A DNA stretch of 64,000 nucleotides from Rhizopus arrhizus (taxonomy: Eukaryota > Mucoromycota > Mucoromycetes > Mucorales > Rhizopodaceae): assembly GCA_024220505.1 (NCBI GenBank), contig JAKZZE010000004.1, positions 2,356,001 to 2,420,000 on the forward strand, written 5' to 3'. Numbering within the stretch: the first letter of the stretch is position 1; the number at the start of each line of letters is the position of its first letter. Below are positions 1-13,140 of the stretch, one piece after another. The notes beneath the pieces are model-generated. The model had not been told where the DNA came from. It did no database searches and saw nothing but the letters and a program-made list of their open reading frames with translations. The translations under genes and the position numbers were made by a program.

Positions 1-198
1 AAATTATTTGATAGAGTCAATGATCACATTTGTCGATTAATGGCGTCTGATTCAGTTCCTAAATTTGTTAAAACTGAAAAATATCGAAGGATTATGGATG
101 CTATTGAAAAAATTGAACGTAAAAAGCAAAAAGAAAGCTCTGAATTAAGGGATGATATGCTTTCTGTAGAAAATGGCAATATTGAAACACAAGCTTAA
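1..198 (+). CDS. RGS-domain protein, C-terminal fragment (5' end outside window)
   Basis: The window opens inside an open frame that runs 65 codons to TAA at 196-198. The residues fit the last helices of a regulator of G-protein signalling domain: an LFD..N.HI.RLM segment followed by a VPKFVKTEKY segment, matching the usual pattern of a bundle helix and then P-R/K-F-hydrophobic-K-S/T-x-x-Y. A charged 30-residue tail follows. RGS proteins speed GTP hydrolysis by G-alpha subunits at the plasma membrane. Only the end of the domain is visible, so the full architecture (for example DEP or membrane segments) cannot be judged. AT-rich sequence follows. Confidence 0.6.
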   Translation, partial: KLFDRVNDHICRLMASDSVPKFVKTEKYRRIMDAIEKIERKKQKESSELRDDMLSVENGNIETQA

Positions 199-3153
199 CT
201 TTAAATCCTATCCTTTTGTTCTATTAAAACTGTAGTAAATAAAAAAAAACCTTACCATCATAATGGTTAAAATGCTTCTTAAAACATAGTCAACATTCCA
301 GATATTGCATGTTTTTAAACCAAACTAAGCCTAAAATAGTAATCATGACAAATATAGAAAGATCAAAAGCTGTCAGTTACCAGATGTATCTTCCTTTCTT
401 TTCCTCCTTTCTTTTAATTTTGAATAATTGTATTCAATGCTGTATAGTTCTCTGCAAGCATTTGAGAAGAAAGGCCACAATTACACTTCCCTTAATAAAG
501 GAGGTTATTATCATAAATATAGCTCAATACTGTTTCAATAATCGCCGCATTCATTTGTTCATTTAACCAAATAAATCTCATTTTTATTAGTTGTGGATTT
601 GGTGGTGTTAATTTGAGGACGACAGTAAAAAAATTTAAAATGTTCAAAATTTCGATTGATTTTACGCGCATTAATAAATGTGTAGATCAGCAAGGCACGA
701 CATTTGAAAATGAACAACTTGATCAAGTAAATAGCAGTATGATTAGATAGTAAAGACATAAAGCTCTTAATAAAAAAGTTGAATAGCAAATATGTCTTAT
801 ACCTTAATTCTTACACGCAAATTCAACCTTTTTAAACTTGAAGCTTTTACATCAACCAGCTCATGCCGTAATCAATTGAAAACTTTCAAATACACCATTA
901 AAACTTGTCTTTCTTTTAGCATTAGTTCCACAGATTATGGGTCAATATTCCTTTCACTTATAGGGAATAAGGGATTGGCATACTTGATTTTAAGCTATTT
1001 AGTACATCTTCAGAAGAAAAATGTATAATGGTGGAAAGTTACAAAAAAAGCCTTTTACCTAAAAAAGAGTGTTGGCTAGTAGTAAAAGTTAACTTGTGTT
1101 GAAATATTGACTTGTCGATAATTCCATAAATAAGGATATGATCTTTATAAGACTACACAGAAAGTAACAAAAACGGTACAGAAAGACTAGGACACACGTC
1201 TCAACCTCATTCATCTTTTCAACTAAAATAACCAGAAAGTGGACTTTACTCTACATCATACCGCCTGGCATAATAAACTATTTAATATATCCCTAAGCTG
1301 GTGTACAAGCTTAAAAATCCAACACAATCAACAAGCCCAATAGTAAGCACTTTTCCAGATTTCAATTTGAATTGTCGTTAAGAAATGTCAGTTGATTGTA
1401 CAGCAAAAGACCAAAAATTCAAAATGAATCAAATAGCTGTCTAAGACTCTATTTATTTTATTTTGCGGGCATTTTATAAAGGAAATGGAATGATATGTGA
1501 TGAATTTGAAAAAAAAATAAAAATAAAAAGTAAAAAATAAAAAAAATTGAATACGGAAAGATATTCAAAAATTAACCTTGTTCAAAATAGTAAGGTGGCA
1601 AATTATTTAAGAAGTAATAGAAAGCGCAGATATCCTTATTCCGAGGAACAGTATTCCGAGGGCTTCTTTTTCTTGTAAGAAACAATGGTTGTACTAACAT
1701 GATTATTTTTAAGCATTGTTACCCGATAATTCGGCCTAGATGTATTCGCCACATGGAAACTGGTACGCTGAAGCATTTTATAGAACACTTATCGAATTCT
1801 CTTATAGCTGCACGGCCAATTATTCAATCATCTTGAGGGAGAGTAGTACACTGGCCATTTGCCCCAAGCCAGGTCATTCTTGACTATTGTTTTCTGCATT
1901 AAGTGGATTTTATGTTTTGTTTGAAGAGAATATTCTGTGTCTGTTACACGATTTGTAGAATTTGTAATTTGTGTTGACCAAATTCAGAAATAATAGCTTA
2001 CTGTGGAAAGGCATTGATTTAGCGAATGGTATTAAGCGCCGTTTTTTATAGAAAAGACAGATCTCGTAACAATTGATAAACTTAAACCCAAATGAAACCG
2101 TATATGAATTAATTCAAACTGTACAAATTGATTATGTTCACTATTCATGATATTTTGTATTTTAAATATTTAAGCAAGTATTGTCACGAAGATGCGTTGT
2201 TTGTCATATTGGTGTAACTAGCCTAAATAACTTCCGCAGAAAAATTTCTATTTCAGTAAAGGTGAAGTTTAATGAACAAATTTGCGACCAACAATATGAC
2301 CGCGGATCAACAAAAAGGATGATAAAGTTTATTCATATTGCACCCATAGTCAAACAAAGAACTATTTTTGGCATTAAAAAAGTACATTTATGAAAAAAAG
2401 CCCATTGAGAAAATACTGTTTAGGTATGGGCAATGTAAAACCAGCAACTATTTTGATGACTCACAATATTTAAAGAAGGAGTATTAAGTATAAATCACTA
2501 TACTCTGAGCAAATATTACTGCATGAAAATCGAAGAAGAAGCATTTACTTTAATTCTTTATTCAGATGCTTAAAGTATCATCCAATTTTTTCATAAAGAC
2601 ATTTTATGCATCCTGATCAAGGAGGTATACCCCGCACGCTTAATTAAAGAAATAACAATACAAATACGTCAGTGGCGCAGCATGTTTATTAGAGGATTTT
2701 CCAAGTGGTACTATATAAAGTAACAAAAAGTGAGTCATGCAGTGAACAAGGAAGAGCCACATTCTGGCCATTCTGCCTATGACTCACAAAGATCATGAAT
2801 TTACCAAGAACTGTTTGCACTACCTATGACGCTGCTATGATAAATCCGGCCAATGAATGCCAAAGATATAGTACCACAAGGCCCGAGATACTTTAGATGA
2901 CAGCTGACGTTTATTGATGATACGTAGATTAAAAACGGTTCCATGGCAACGATGTTGCACATGATCAGATAATTCCATCGATTTCTCATTACTCCTCTGA
3001 GACTTGATCCGACATGCTCGTGTAAATTTTTGTATTAATCATCAACAGTGACGGGTATTCCGTTTTTGATGACCCATATAATTCTTTAAAAAAAAAACTG
3101 TATTTCCTTTCTCATTTATTTAATCTTTAAATTTAAATTATATTCTATTTATT
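199..3153. other. AT-rich intergenic region, no supported gene
   Basis: About 2.95 kb between the RGS gene and the arrestin gene. The open frames here are short (60-85 codons), lack recognisable motifs and have frequent stops in all frames. I could not identify a transposon, tRNA or other structured RNA in it. Confidence 0.5.
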
Positions 3154-5147
3154 ATGCGCGTTTCTGAATCAAACAAACCCCACAGCCTCAAGAAGAATGT
3201 CTTACGTGTTGTTCTGGATGAGTGTAGACTATTTGTTGAAGAGTCGTACGGTTCTGTTATGGTTCGTGGTGAGGTTGTCGTCAACTTTTCAAAGGACACA
3301 CCATTACAAGGTCCTATTGAACTAGTATTTGAAGGAATTCAACGTTTTCAAACTTGGCCAGGTAAATGGGTATATGTCGATCTATAAAAGATGGTTCTAA
3401 TCAAAATTGATATTTAATAGAAATAATGAGAAATAGGCCCATTGGTAGCCCGATTGAAACCAAACTTCAAGTTATCGAGCTTTCTTTACTACCACCAAAT
3501 TCAAAAGGTATCATGCCTGCTGGAATTCAGAGATTCCCTTTTGAGTTTCCAATACCAGCCTCTTTGCCAGCTTCTACCTATATTCAGGATCGAATAGAGA
3601 TCTTTTATCATGTCAGTGCAACCCTTCGTCGTTCTTGTCATGTTGACCAAACAAAACACACAACTTTTGCCAACTGGATCGAAAAAGCATATCACTCTAA
3701 TTTCAAAAAGAAATATTCTCACAGCGCATCTTTACGAATTGTACGACCTATACAGTCTTTTGCATCAGAAAGGCTTATATCAGGTCCGAGCCCTTCACTG
3801 GACAATGTGATCTCTTCAAATTCTTTAGAAATATCACGTTCACTGAGCAATACATCGAACCCATCAGTTGGTGGCTCTACGCAAATACCCGCCCTGAGCA
3901 GCAGTGGAATGATGTCTGAAGACAGTTTAAGTTTACCTTGGAACCGCCGTAGCTTGAGTGAATATCAAGGGCTTGATGAACAGCACGATCAACTCTCATT
4001 TTCTTTAGCTGGAAGAACGACAAGTAATTTTTCAAATCCTATCGACTCGCTTCATAAAGTTCATGGTATTCGATACAAGATTAGTGTTGATCGTACAGCG
4101 ATTGTGCTTGGAACAAGTGTTGGTATTGAAGTCATGGTTGAGCCTACATTTTGCGACACTAATGTACGATCAATCCTGCTGAAGATCACAGAAAATAGAA
4201 GCTATGAAATGAAGATCCCTGCTGATCATTCCTGGAATACACAATCACCCGAAACAAGAAAATCTCAAGAAGGAGCCAAAATGGTTTTGAAATGGGCCTA
4301 TGGATACCAAACCAAAAGTGAGGGAAACCTGCATGAAGATGAAGACAAGAGCTCAACTACAAAACCTGAATACGTTGCTTGCAATTTCGTGCATCAGCGT
4401 TCTGAGGATGACAGCACGATGGCTTATTTTGATCCACCTTCTCCTGGCGATCCCAACAGCAAGCTTTTCCTCAATAGGAAAGATTCCTGTAAGCAAACAG
4501 AAGATCCTAAAGTACATTTGGCATCTGAAAGCGAGGCCTCTAGTAGTTCTTCAAGTTTAGCTGATCAAAAGCTTATAAACCTCAAAGAGCTAAATCAACC
4601 CATCAAACTCGGTGAGTACTTTGGCGGCCGCTTTGTGATGCCTGTTCCAGACTGTGACAGTATCCTTCATCCGAGTATGGATTATGGTTCTATCAAGGTC
4701 AAACACTGGCTCCAGTTGACTGTTACCCTTGAATGCAATGGAGAGGTTTTTGAAGTTAGCTTAGAATCTCCTATGCATATGCTTGATTGTCGAGTGGTGG
4801 TTGCAGATGATGAATACCAAACAATCCTTCCTCCTCCACCAAGTTATCGAACAGAAGAATCGAATTCCTATCGTCAAACTTCTCATATACCGAGCACATT
4901 TTGGGAGCAACGTGAGCCCATCACAAGTGTTTCCGGCTGGGGAAGTTGTTTTCCTTGCCCTTGCGAGCTGAGAAAAATGCAAAAAGCCGCAAAATCTCAA
5001 GGTACGAAATTAAAGAAAAATTTGGAAGGTACCAGCACCAACTTATCAAGACGAAGCACTCAAAAGAGCAATCAAAATAAACTCGACGCTGCTTCCCCTT
5101 CTTTGCAACCCGAATGGGGCCCTCCTCCTTGTTACTCTGAACAGTAA
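3154..5147 (+). CDS. Alpha-arrestin-like protein with PY motifs
   Basis: Two exons: 3154-3361 and 3421-5147. The intron 3362-3420 starts GTAAAT and ends TTTAATAG. Joining in phase 1 gives 644 aa and continues the fold without a break (FQTWP-E-IMRNRPIG). The N-terminal ~160 residues form an arrestin N-domain (FEGIQRFQTWP; IPAGIQRFPFEFPIP-type strands). A second arrestin-like segment (HGIRYKISVDRT, LGEYFGGRFVMPVPD) lies around residues 280-500. Proline-rich PPPSY near residue 542 and PPCY at the extreme C-terminus look like binding sites for the WW domains of Rsp5/Nedd4 ubiquitin ligases. Fungal alpha-arrestins recruit Rsp5 to plasma-membrane transporters for endocytosis. The middle is Ser-rich and probably disordered. 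The family call is firm; the client transporter cannot be inferred. Confidence 0.85.
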
Positions 5148-5535
5148 TTGTTAAAAATTGTGTTATATTTTGATGTCAATACCCTTTATTTATTTTCTCC
5201 TTATGTCTTATGCAAATTGTAAGGATATTATTTTTTCCATTTTTACTTTTTTTTATTTATTAATGAAAATATGTTTTAATTTCTTTTTTTGTAATTGAAT
5301 AAAGTATATGAATATAATCAAGCATATTGTAATTTATATGCCATCATCCATGGATGAAAATAAATCATGATGCACTTCAAAGTTAATACTGTAATTGACT
5401 TTGAGGTAATACATGTTTGTACGCATGATATTACTCATGACGATACGGTAAGCTTGGCAAAATAAAAATAAAAAATAAAAAAAATCATAAAATGATGTAC
5501 AACTTCTTCAAAGCTTTGACCATTCTCACAAGCTG

Positions 5536-5577
<42 letters not shown>

Positions 5578-6062
5578 ACCAAACTTTCTTCCCACCTCAT
5601 TTCGTCTTATTTATCCGTGTCACACTCTTCTCCTCTGCGTTTTTCCTTCTTTGAAACATAATTTACTCGTACGGCTTTCTTTTTTTTTTTTTTTGATTCA
5701 CTAACTCATTTTTAGTCATGCTCAATAAAATATGTTTGACAGCCAAGGCTTTTACAGGGAATGTGTGACTTTATCTTTAGTTGTAAAGTATTTATACAAT
5801 TGGTTTTATAAAGGACTAGATGTGTTCTAATAAAACATAATTGTATAAAGCATTTGTAACTGAATGATTATTTTGCTTTGAACACGGTAGTGATACAAAC
5901 GATTCTATTGTATGAAAATTCGGTTTTCGGATAAAGAATGGGTTACAAAATAATAAAGGACGAATTACGCTAATTTATATTTGTTTAATAGAGTAATTTA
6001 AGCGGAAAGAACGGGTATATTATTATAATTATTATCAGTCTATTATACTTGGGTACACGATT
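5148..6062. other. Intergenic, with a 38-base poly(T) tract
   Basis: Convergent gap between the arrestin (+) and the coiled-coil gene (-). It carries AATAAA-like signals (about 5298) and an uninterrupted run of T at 5538-5575, with a shorter T run near 5680-5694. No coding or RNA gene is seen. The ORF crossing the T tract is a poly-Phe artefact. Confidence 0.6.
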
Positions 6063-8179
6063 CTATAATTGTCTCCAGGAAGGGGCATTTGGATTAAGCG
6101 ATGGTCTTTTTGACACATGAACTTGCTCTTTGGGAATCTTGACGGAATACTTTGACAGTCGACCGTTAATTTCTGCTGTGAATGTCAAGTAACCATCCTG
6201 CGCAATAAAGCTTTGCTCACGCGCGGAGGCACGTGAAGAAGCTTGCTTGTGGTATCTACAACAGCTGCAGTGTTTCGAGGACTTTATTTGCTGCTGCTGA
6301 GCTTTTTTCAATTCAGACTGTAAACAGTCAAGCTGAGCACGATGAATGTTCTCGACCTGTTTGAGTTGACGGATCTCTTGATCTTTTTCTGTCAAGCAAT
6401 TTTGATTAGTTTCCTGCTCTTTTTCGAGTTGAAGGACGACTGATTTGTGCGTCTGTTCGAGGTCCTTGTATTTCTTGGTCCACTGTTCAACAGCTTTCTT
6501 TGCCTCATCTTCTGATTCCATGATTTCAGCCCAGGTAATGACATCAGAATGCTCTTGTTTCTTTTGTTTGTCGTTTGAAGCAGAGGCTGAATCAGACATG
6601 CTCTTCCTCCTTAAGCTCAATGTGTTCTCTTCCTTTTGTTCTTTCTTGATTTCAATCTTTGCTTTGTATTCTTCGACTTGCTGGTTTAATCTTCTATTGA
6701 CTTGTTCAATACGAGCCACATGTATCTTGAGTTGTTTATTTTGTGCTTTCAAGTCATACAATCTCATCTGAAACTTTTCATTCAGCGTACTTTTACCTTC
6801 TTCCTCATATTTTTGCAGTCGATTCTCCAATTTTTCCTTATCCAGCTGCTGACTCTTGATAATAGCCACATCAATCTCATGCTGTTTCTCCAACTCAGAG
6901 TTTCGAATACGTAAAGTCTCCAGTTCATGCAACTGGCAGTTTTTCTCTGCCAATTGCTGCTGATGCCACTCAAGCTCTTGTTTCATGGTGACTGTGTCTT
7001 TCTTGGCATTGATTAGAGTGTCTAGTTTTTGCTGCATTTCTTGTTCGATATGACTGATCATGGTTGAAGCAAATCCAAACACCTGGTTCTTTTGCTCATC
7101 CCAGAATCTACATGCCTCGACATGATTTTCGGATACCCGCCAAACCAGTTGTCCAAGATGATGTTGTAATTGAGCTTCGATGATACTATCAATACTAGAT
7201 GGTAATAATAAATCTTGATCTAATTCTCGTTTAACGGGATTTGTGTTAGGTAGAGTTGCAACAGAAGGCGGTGGAGAAGAGGCTGGGGTGAGATGAGAAG
7301 ATGGTAAACGAGGAACAGGAGGAACATCTTGATTGATATTATTTAAAGGAGAAAATGTTTGAGAGGGTAACTGTGGATTAAAAAAAAAAGTCAGAAGGGC
7401 GGGAGAATGAGTGAAATAAGTAGACTTACTGCAGTCACTTCACTTAATTTTCTAAGTGTCATAAATCTTGGGCTGACAGCACTATGATTCACCAATTCTT
7501 TTTGGTAATCAGTCACAATCGATCGTTTTCGCTTCATTTCTCCTGTGGGTGATTCATCTTGATTGTTCTTGGAGAGTCTTCGAGCTTTCAAGATATGAGA
7601 AGGAGGAGCCAGGGCATGAAGGATGGAATCAGGTTGAGAAGATTTCCTAATTTTTTTAGTTCTTTTTGAAATAATAGAAGCTGTATAAATTGCTTCTTCT
7701 GCTGATACATCATTCAAATCATCTATAATTCATTAGAAAGCCTTTCTTCTACTTTCTCCTTCTTCTTCTTACTTGATTCTTCTTGTTTTATTCCTTCAAT
7801 TGAAGTAGGATGATAAAAGTTATCATCAGAGTAAGCATGATACTCTTCATTTATTTTAGGATTCAATAATAAAGAAGGAACTTGAATTTCTTGTGACTAT
7901 ATAAAATATATAAGCAAAAATAAATAAAATATAAAATGATAATATAAACCTCATTTTCAAATAAATAATCCTTGTTATCACTATCAGTTGGATGAAGACC
8001 TTCATCATTATTTATCTAACCTGATCTATTTAGCTGTCCGATATATTTTTTGTATTAGAAGCAAAAGGATCAGTTACCATATTTGTGCTTTCATTGACTT
8101 TTCTGTTCAAATTGACACGTGGGAGTATATCTAAACCCTGAGTGATCATGGTTGATTGCTGTTGTGAAGATGTACTCAT
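6063..8179 (-). CDS. Coiled-coil protein of unknown function
   Basis: Five exons, read on the minus strand: 8179-8078, 8015-7950, 7896-7773, 7722-7430 and 7370-6063. Every junction is GT-AG with matching phase and gives 630 aa starting MSTSSQQQ. The N-terminal ~290 residues are low-complexity and polar, with basic stretches (KRTKKIRK, KRKRS) that could be nuclear localisation signals. Residues ~300-565 are a long heptad-rich coiled coil (Glu/Lys/Gln/Leu dominated). A small Cys/His cluster (CSCCRYH) lies near residue 575, followed by a short hydrophobic/basic tail. I do not recognise the family; a structural or nuclear scaffold role would be inference. The start is chosen because the upstream sequence is stop-rich and this ATG opens the only frame linking to exon 2. 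Confidence 0.7.
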
Positions 8180-8387
8180 GTCTATTAAATAAAGAAGTTT
8201 CAATTGATTGACTATTCATTTCTATCTATTTTCTTCTTTACAATTTTTATTTTTATTTTTATTTTGTTTTTTTTTAAAAAAAAGAAAAAGAAAAAGAAAA
8301 AGAAATAAAATAAAATAAAAAGAGATTTAATTGTTCAAGTAACCCTGCCCTGTTTATACAACACAATATGATGAAACGTGGTTCGTG

Positions 8388-9728
8388 TTACACAAATACG
8401 ACAAAAGAAGGTTCATTGGACCCAACTACTTTAAGATGAATAATGCCATTGGGTGACAGATCATGTATTTCTCCATCAAGGCACAATTCAGTTTTATGTT
8501 TCACACGAAGCAAAAGCTCAGATGCTTTATAATATTCTACAAAAGGTAATTTAACGTGCTCTCCACCTTCAAAAGCCTTCATGCTTGCCTCTGTCAACTG
8601 TTTGGATGATGCACTTCGCAAGAGAACGATGTCCATGTCATCATTCAGTGGAGACGCAAAAGGTGCGATTTCAAACCCTTTTTCTAGACTGGGTTGTTTA
8701 CTGACAATAAAATAAGTAAATTGATCGTCTTTGATTAACTTGTCACTTTTCTCTGTACTGAAACCTTTTGTGTTTGAATCATATTTGACAGCATCTTTCA
8801 ACACAAGTTCACCAGAATATTGTTTCAAAAAAGTCAACAAGACACCAGCAACCAAAGAAAATCTTGAGTTGCCCATAAAATACTGAAGATATCTTGACTT
8901 TGATACAATTTGTGCATGGAAACCCCAACTCATCACAACCAATAATCTCGAAACAATCTCGCTCGACACCTCATCTTCCCAACCACTGACTTGATCAGAT
9001 TGACCCAGACGAACGTCCATCCAACTACAAGGTTTCGTTTGACCTTTGATGACTCGAAGTGTAGCATGTATCACCCCATCGATCCCTAAGCCTAACGAAA
9101 AGGCATTACCAGAACCGACGGGAATCACACCCACCTGAAAAGGGGCGTTGGGTGTGTCACCATCCAAAAGACCATTGATCACCTCATGCAGCGTGCCATC
9201 CCCTCCCATCACAACCAAAACAGTCCTTTCCCAATCTTGTTCGTTCGCACACTTTTTTGCTTGTTGTCTCGTCTTGTTTTTTTCAGTCAGGACAGTGGTG
9301 AGTTGGGTGGGCTTAAAACCAGCTGCTAGTAACATGGGTCGCACAACGCTCTCCCAGTGTGTCGCAGCAGCTTGTCGTCCTGCGGATGGATTGATAAGGG
9401 CCAAGATGCGGGTATCCTGATGACGAAGAGGTAAACAAAGTCGAGTGAGTTGGTCAACAAAGGATGTGCTTTCATCATTCTGATTCATTATTTCATATCC
9501 AATTTCCTTCACTTTCCACTCTGTCTCTTGTCGACGTCCTTTGGGTTCAGTCACTCTGGAAGCAACATGTATTATTAATGTCGATGCTTTATGAAAAACA
9601 CCATAGATAAACTCAAGTTCAATTCTTTCTTTTCTTTCATCCTCATAATTTATTATCAATTCACTGCCATCAATGATTAATAACGCCTCTTTATGTTGTT
9701 TATCCTTGACTTGAATAGATCTTGTCAT
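8388..9728 (-). CDS. Sphingoid long-chain base / diacylglycerol-type lipid kinase
   Basis: Single exon, 446 aa. The DAGK catalytic fold is clear. NPSAG is at residues 113-117, the ATP-binding GGDGT-LHEVINGL at 175-187 with the expected Asp177, and the PVGSGNA loop at 203-209. A C-terminal beta-rich segment carries the LCLDGE motif typical of sphingosine kinases. The ~100-residue N-terminal part resembles the PH-like lead domain seen in fungal LCB4/LCB5 proteins. Predicted reaction: ATP-dependent phosphorylation of a sphingoid base to its 1-phosphate, on membranes. A ceramide or diacylglycerol kinase cannot be fully excluded. It lies 77 bp downstream of the MFS gene on the same strand; fungal genes this close are normally still separate transcripts. 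Confidence 0.88.
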   Translation of the reverse strand: MTRSIQVKDKQHKEALLIIDGSELIINYEDERKERIELEFIYGVFHKASTLIIHVASRVTEPKGRRQETEWKVKEIGYEIMNQNDESTSFVDQLTRLCLPLRHQDTRILALINPSAGRQAAATHWESVVRPMLLAAGFKPTQLTTVLTEKNKTRQQAKKCANEQDWERTVLVVMGGDGTLHEVINGLLDGDTPNAPFQVGVIPVGSGNAFSLGLGIDGVIHATLRVIKGQTKPCSWMDVRLGQSDQVSGWEDEVSSEIVSRLLVVMSWGFHAQIVSKSRYLQYFMGNSRFSLVAGVLLTFLKQYSGELVLKDAVKYDSNTKGFSTEKSDKLIKDDQFTYFIVSKQPSLEKGFEIAPFASPLNDDMDIVLLRSASSKQLTEASMKAFEGGEHVKLPFVEYYKASELLLRVKHKTELCLDGEIHDLSPNGIIHLKVVGSNEPSFVVFV

Positions 9729-9805
9729 CGTCTCTCCTTTTTTGATATCAAAGAAAATAAAAGCAAGAAAGAAGAAAAGAACAATAACGGGGTTTAAAAT
9801 AGAAT

Positions 9806-11644
9806 TTATTTCACCAATTCCTCTTCACCGAGTCCTGTTCTCATCACATAAGCTTTTAATCCTATTGTAGCCAATAAACCAGCTGCTGCGAAAGCAAATG
9901 AGCCCCAAAAGGACATTTTAATAGAATCCATATAGACTTGAGTAACAATAGATTGAGTAGGTTCAGGTAAACTCCAAAGATAGGAAGAACTTGAACGGAC
10001 CAAGGAAGGTTGAACATCAGTCAGATTTAATTGGCTCAAGGATTGAATGAGATGATTGGATAAAATACTTCCTTGAGCTGTGATACCTGTGATACCACCT
10101 ATTTGATCACAAAAGGTCATAAAGGCAACAATAACAGGAACTCTGAAAAGTAGATGAGAACAGAGGGGTAAAATAAAGATAAATTTACCTGTGAATAGGA
10201 ACAGAAGCTTGAGCAGTGATAATTTCACTATTGATCATTCCACCACTTCCAATACCTGTTATCACCATCAAGCCAACAATCATCCCACGACTCGAATCCA
10301 CCTTGAGCAAATTGAGTAATCCACAAGCGAGGACAAGAACAGAAAGAGATAAGCGGGTTGCCCAAGTGTATCTTCCACTCTTTACGATCAAGAGACCTGT
10401 GATGACATTAAAGATACAGGCAAATAAGACTAAACAAAGGAGTTCTAGATTGGATGCCATCGCATTCTCTTTTCGTATGACAGACAAATAAAGTGGAACA
10501 TAGGTCATTAAAGACTGAAAACAACCACCATAACAAAATGCGGCAGTGAGAATCAGTATTGTGCTACGATTTGAAAATAAGTTGAAAGGTACGATAGGGT
10601 CCTTTGGAAATCTGTATTCAAATAAAGCAAAGGAGATGAAGAGTACACCAGCAACACACAATAAACTGATGATCACAGCCGAATTCCACTCATAACTTGT
10701 ACCTCCCCAACTCAAGCCGAGTATGATTGAGACAACAGCCAGGATCCAAAGTAAGATGCCCATGAAATCAACTTCACTCAACCTTTCAATCCCTTGAGCC
10801 TGAGATTCTTCTTGTCCTTCAATAGCGAAAAACAACAAAAAGAGAGCGATAACACAACTAAGTTGATTAAGTTTGAAATTGTGAAAACACAGCCCATACA
10901 CACTTACAATCCAAGCTAATAGATCATTAATCATCCACAATCAAAAACATCAAAAACTTACTGCCATCCAAAATACAGAACGCCAACCTGAATTATCTGC
11001 AGCAACACCACCTAAAGCAAACATCAGACCTTTTTCTTTCTACCAAAGCCGGCCTTTACCTACAAGGGCACCTATAACATAGCCCAAACCCCAAGATATT
11101 CCCAACATGGATTGATATGTTCCAATGTATCGAACTGGTATGTAATCTATAGGGGAAAGATAAGCATATGAGAACGAGTCCTATCTCTTACCTGCTACAA
11201 CTATTTTCATCAGCGTATCAAATGCACCTATACCCAAACCACACAATGCTCTTGCAACAATCAACATAATCATTGACTGTGCTGCACCACACAAGATGGA
11301 GCCAATCAAATAAAATCCGGTGGCAACCAAAAAACAACCGCGTCTTCCAAAGATATCAACACTTTTTGCATAGATGGGTTGTGACGTGGATGCTGTTAAA
11401 AGAAAGGCCTGTTTTGATCTGTTTAGTTTAGATGACGGTATGTGCTCTATTTTACTTGCAGTGTTCACCCAGTTATAAAGACCATATCCACTGAATTCTA
11501 CCTCAATAAACACAGTATTCAATATCCTCACTCTCTTTTCTTTTATTTACCTGTTGCTATCAAAGGTGTATTACTTGCAACGATAATGTTATCAAAGGCT
11601 GCTAAAAAAGAAACCATACATAATCTGATTGTGATGAGTTCCAT
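9806..11644 (-). CDS. Major facilitator superfamily transporter (DHA2-like)
   Basis: Minus-strand exons: 11644-11551, 11497-11460, 11408-11192, 11146-11060, 11011 to about 10960, about 10900 to 10189, and 10142-9806. The N-terminus has a first membrane helix (LAAFDNIIVASNTPLIATEF), then YNWV-NTAFLLT, the loop motif DIFGRRG and GLGIGAFDTL. Later parts hold GALVGGVAADNSGW and repeated hydrophobic helices, as in drug:H+ antiporter family 2. Two junctions deserve care. The second intron (11409-11459) keeps frame only with a GC donor (ACT|GCAAGT). The junction after SVFWM near 10960 has no clean phase-matched acceptor that also restores the family consensus, so that exon start is uncertain and this copy may be slightly damaged. 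The substrate is unknown. Confidence 0.75.
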
Positions 11645-13140
11645 GTGAATTGTACATGTGAAATATAAATTACGAGGCAATAATCAAATAAAGTTTCTTT
11701 TTTGGTATAAAAGTCTTTTTTAAATCAAGACTGTGTACAGTAGCCTGATCTTGCATCTTGATAAGAAAACATTTTTTTTTTTCCCCTCTGAAATCGTACA
11801 AGATATAAAAAAAGAATACTGCAAATCCCGAAAGGAAAAAAAAAAAAAAAAAAAAAAAAAGATATTCACTACAAAATTTTTTTTTTCTAGGATTACATCC
11901 ATACTGGTTTTCATTCTTTACATGGCACAATACGTTCATTTTAGAGCATGTGTTATAGCATTGAAGACTCTGAATAAGCATTCAAGGCCATTGGATGCTA
12001 GACTGATACAAATGAACCCTGTGAAAGCAATACTTGTATGTCACTGAGAGTGATGAATTCAACCATCAAAAAATAAAAGTAATCACAAAATTGATTCATA
12101 TTACAATCCCTGCTATCATTTGATAAGAGTACACAATCAAATATGTTAATATACCATTGATGAGCACAGTGTTTTTTTTTTAAGATGTACACCGAAAGCT
12201 GTCCTAGTGAAACATGCTGTAACATCAGATCTAAAATGGAAATTGAGGCGGTGTCAACATCCTGCTGCAGCCCAAAAGAGCTCGACATGGACGCACCAAT
12301 TCAACACACCCATTTTCTAGTGGAAGCATCCAAACCGGTTTGAGGTATTTGTGCTAGATTTCACAGTGGCATGTTGGATTGTATCAAGTAACAGGTTCAG
12401 AAAGAGAAGACATCACTGTATGCCCTTTCCCCTTCTTAGCTTCAGTTGATGTAATCATTGATTGAGCTTAGAAAATAACAAAAAAGTGGATTCCTTTTTT
12501 TTTTTTTTTTTTTTTTGTGTTCATGTTTTTTGTCAAGTGGAGTTGATTTCCTTTTGTTCAAACGATATCACTGACAAATGATCTCCTGATTGTAAATGAT
12601 TTAATGTATAGTTCCAATCACAATGTCCACAAGCATAATAAAGGCCAATATTGGCATTGAAAGAAGGAACTAGGATTGATATCATTTCGTCATACTTTAC
12701 AAAAAAAAAACGCCAGTGAAAAGCAAAGGACGAGAGAGGTGGTGCTATTGAAAAGAGTTGGATAGGATGACAGTAAAGGGTGAGTGAATGATGATGATTC
12801 GAAATCATTTACAGTTCCTTTGAGTTATGAGACTAGATCAAGACGATGATGGACATAGTTTATGATCCCTTAAAGTAAGGATGAGATTCTTAATCCACTT
12901 TTGCCCAAGATATTCATGCAGCCCATTCGTATGGCGTGAATAAAACAAGGGCGTTGGATTGAAATCGGCATTTTAATATATAAAATCCGATTCATGTAAA
13001 AGAAAGCAGCCCCTTCCCCAACAAAATTGTTTTAGATGAAACTAAAAGATGATTTAGGACAAATAAATATGCATTTTTATTATTATGAATGATAAATGGG
13101 ATGTGATGATTATTTAAAATGCCAAAACTTTTTTTTTTTT
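11645..13140. other. Intergenic region with one doubtful minus-strand ORF
   Basis: Contains A/T homopolymers (about 11838-11862 and 12497-12516). A 91-codon minus-strand frame at 12533-12808 ends in a plausible protein-like segment (ANIGLYYACGHCDWNYTLNHLQ). It lacks a convincing start, partner exon or known motif, so I do not call it a gene. Confidence 0.4.

Noticed and set aside
2801..2989. Minus-strand ORF with protein-like composition
   Set aside because: Only 62 codons, flanked by stops in all frames, no recognisable transposase or host motif.
12533..12808. 91-codon minus-strand ORF as a separate gene
   Set aside because: No start context, splice partners or motif; kept only as a remark in the intergenic entry.
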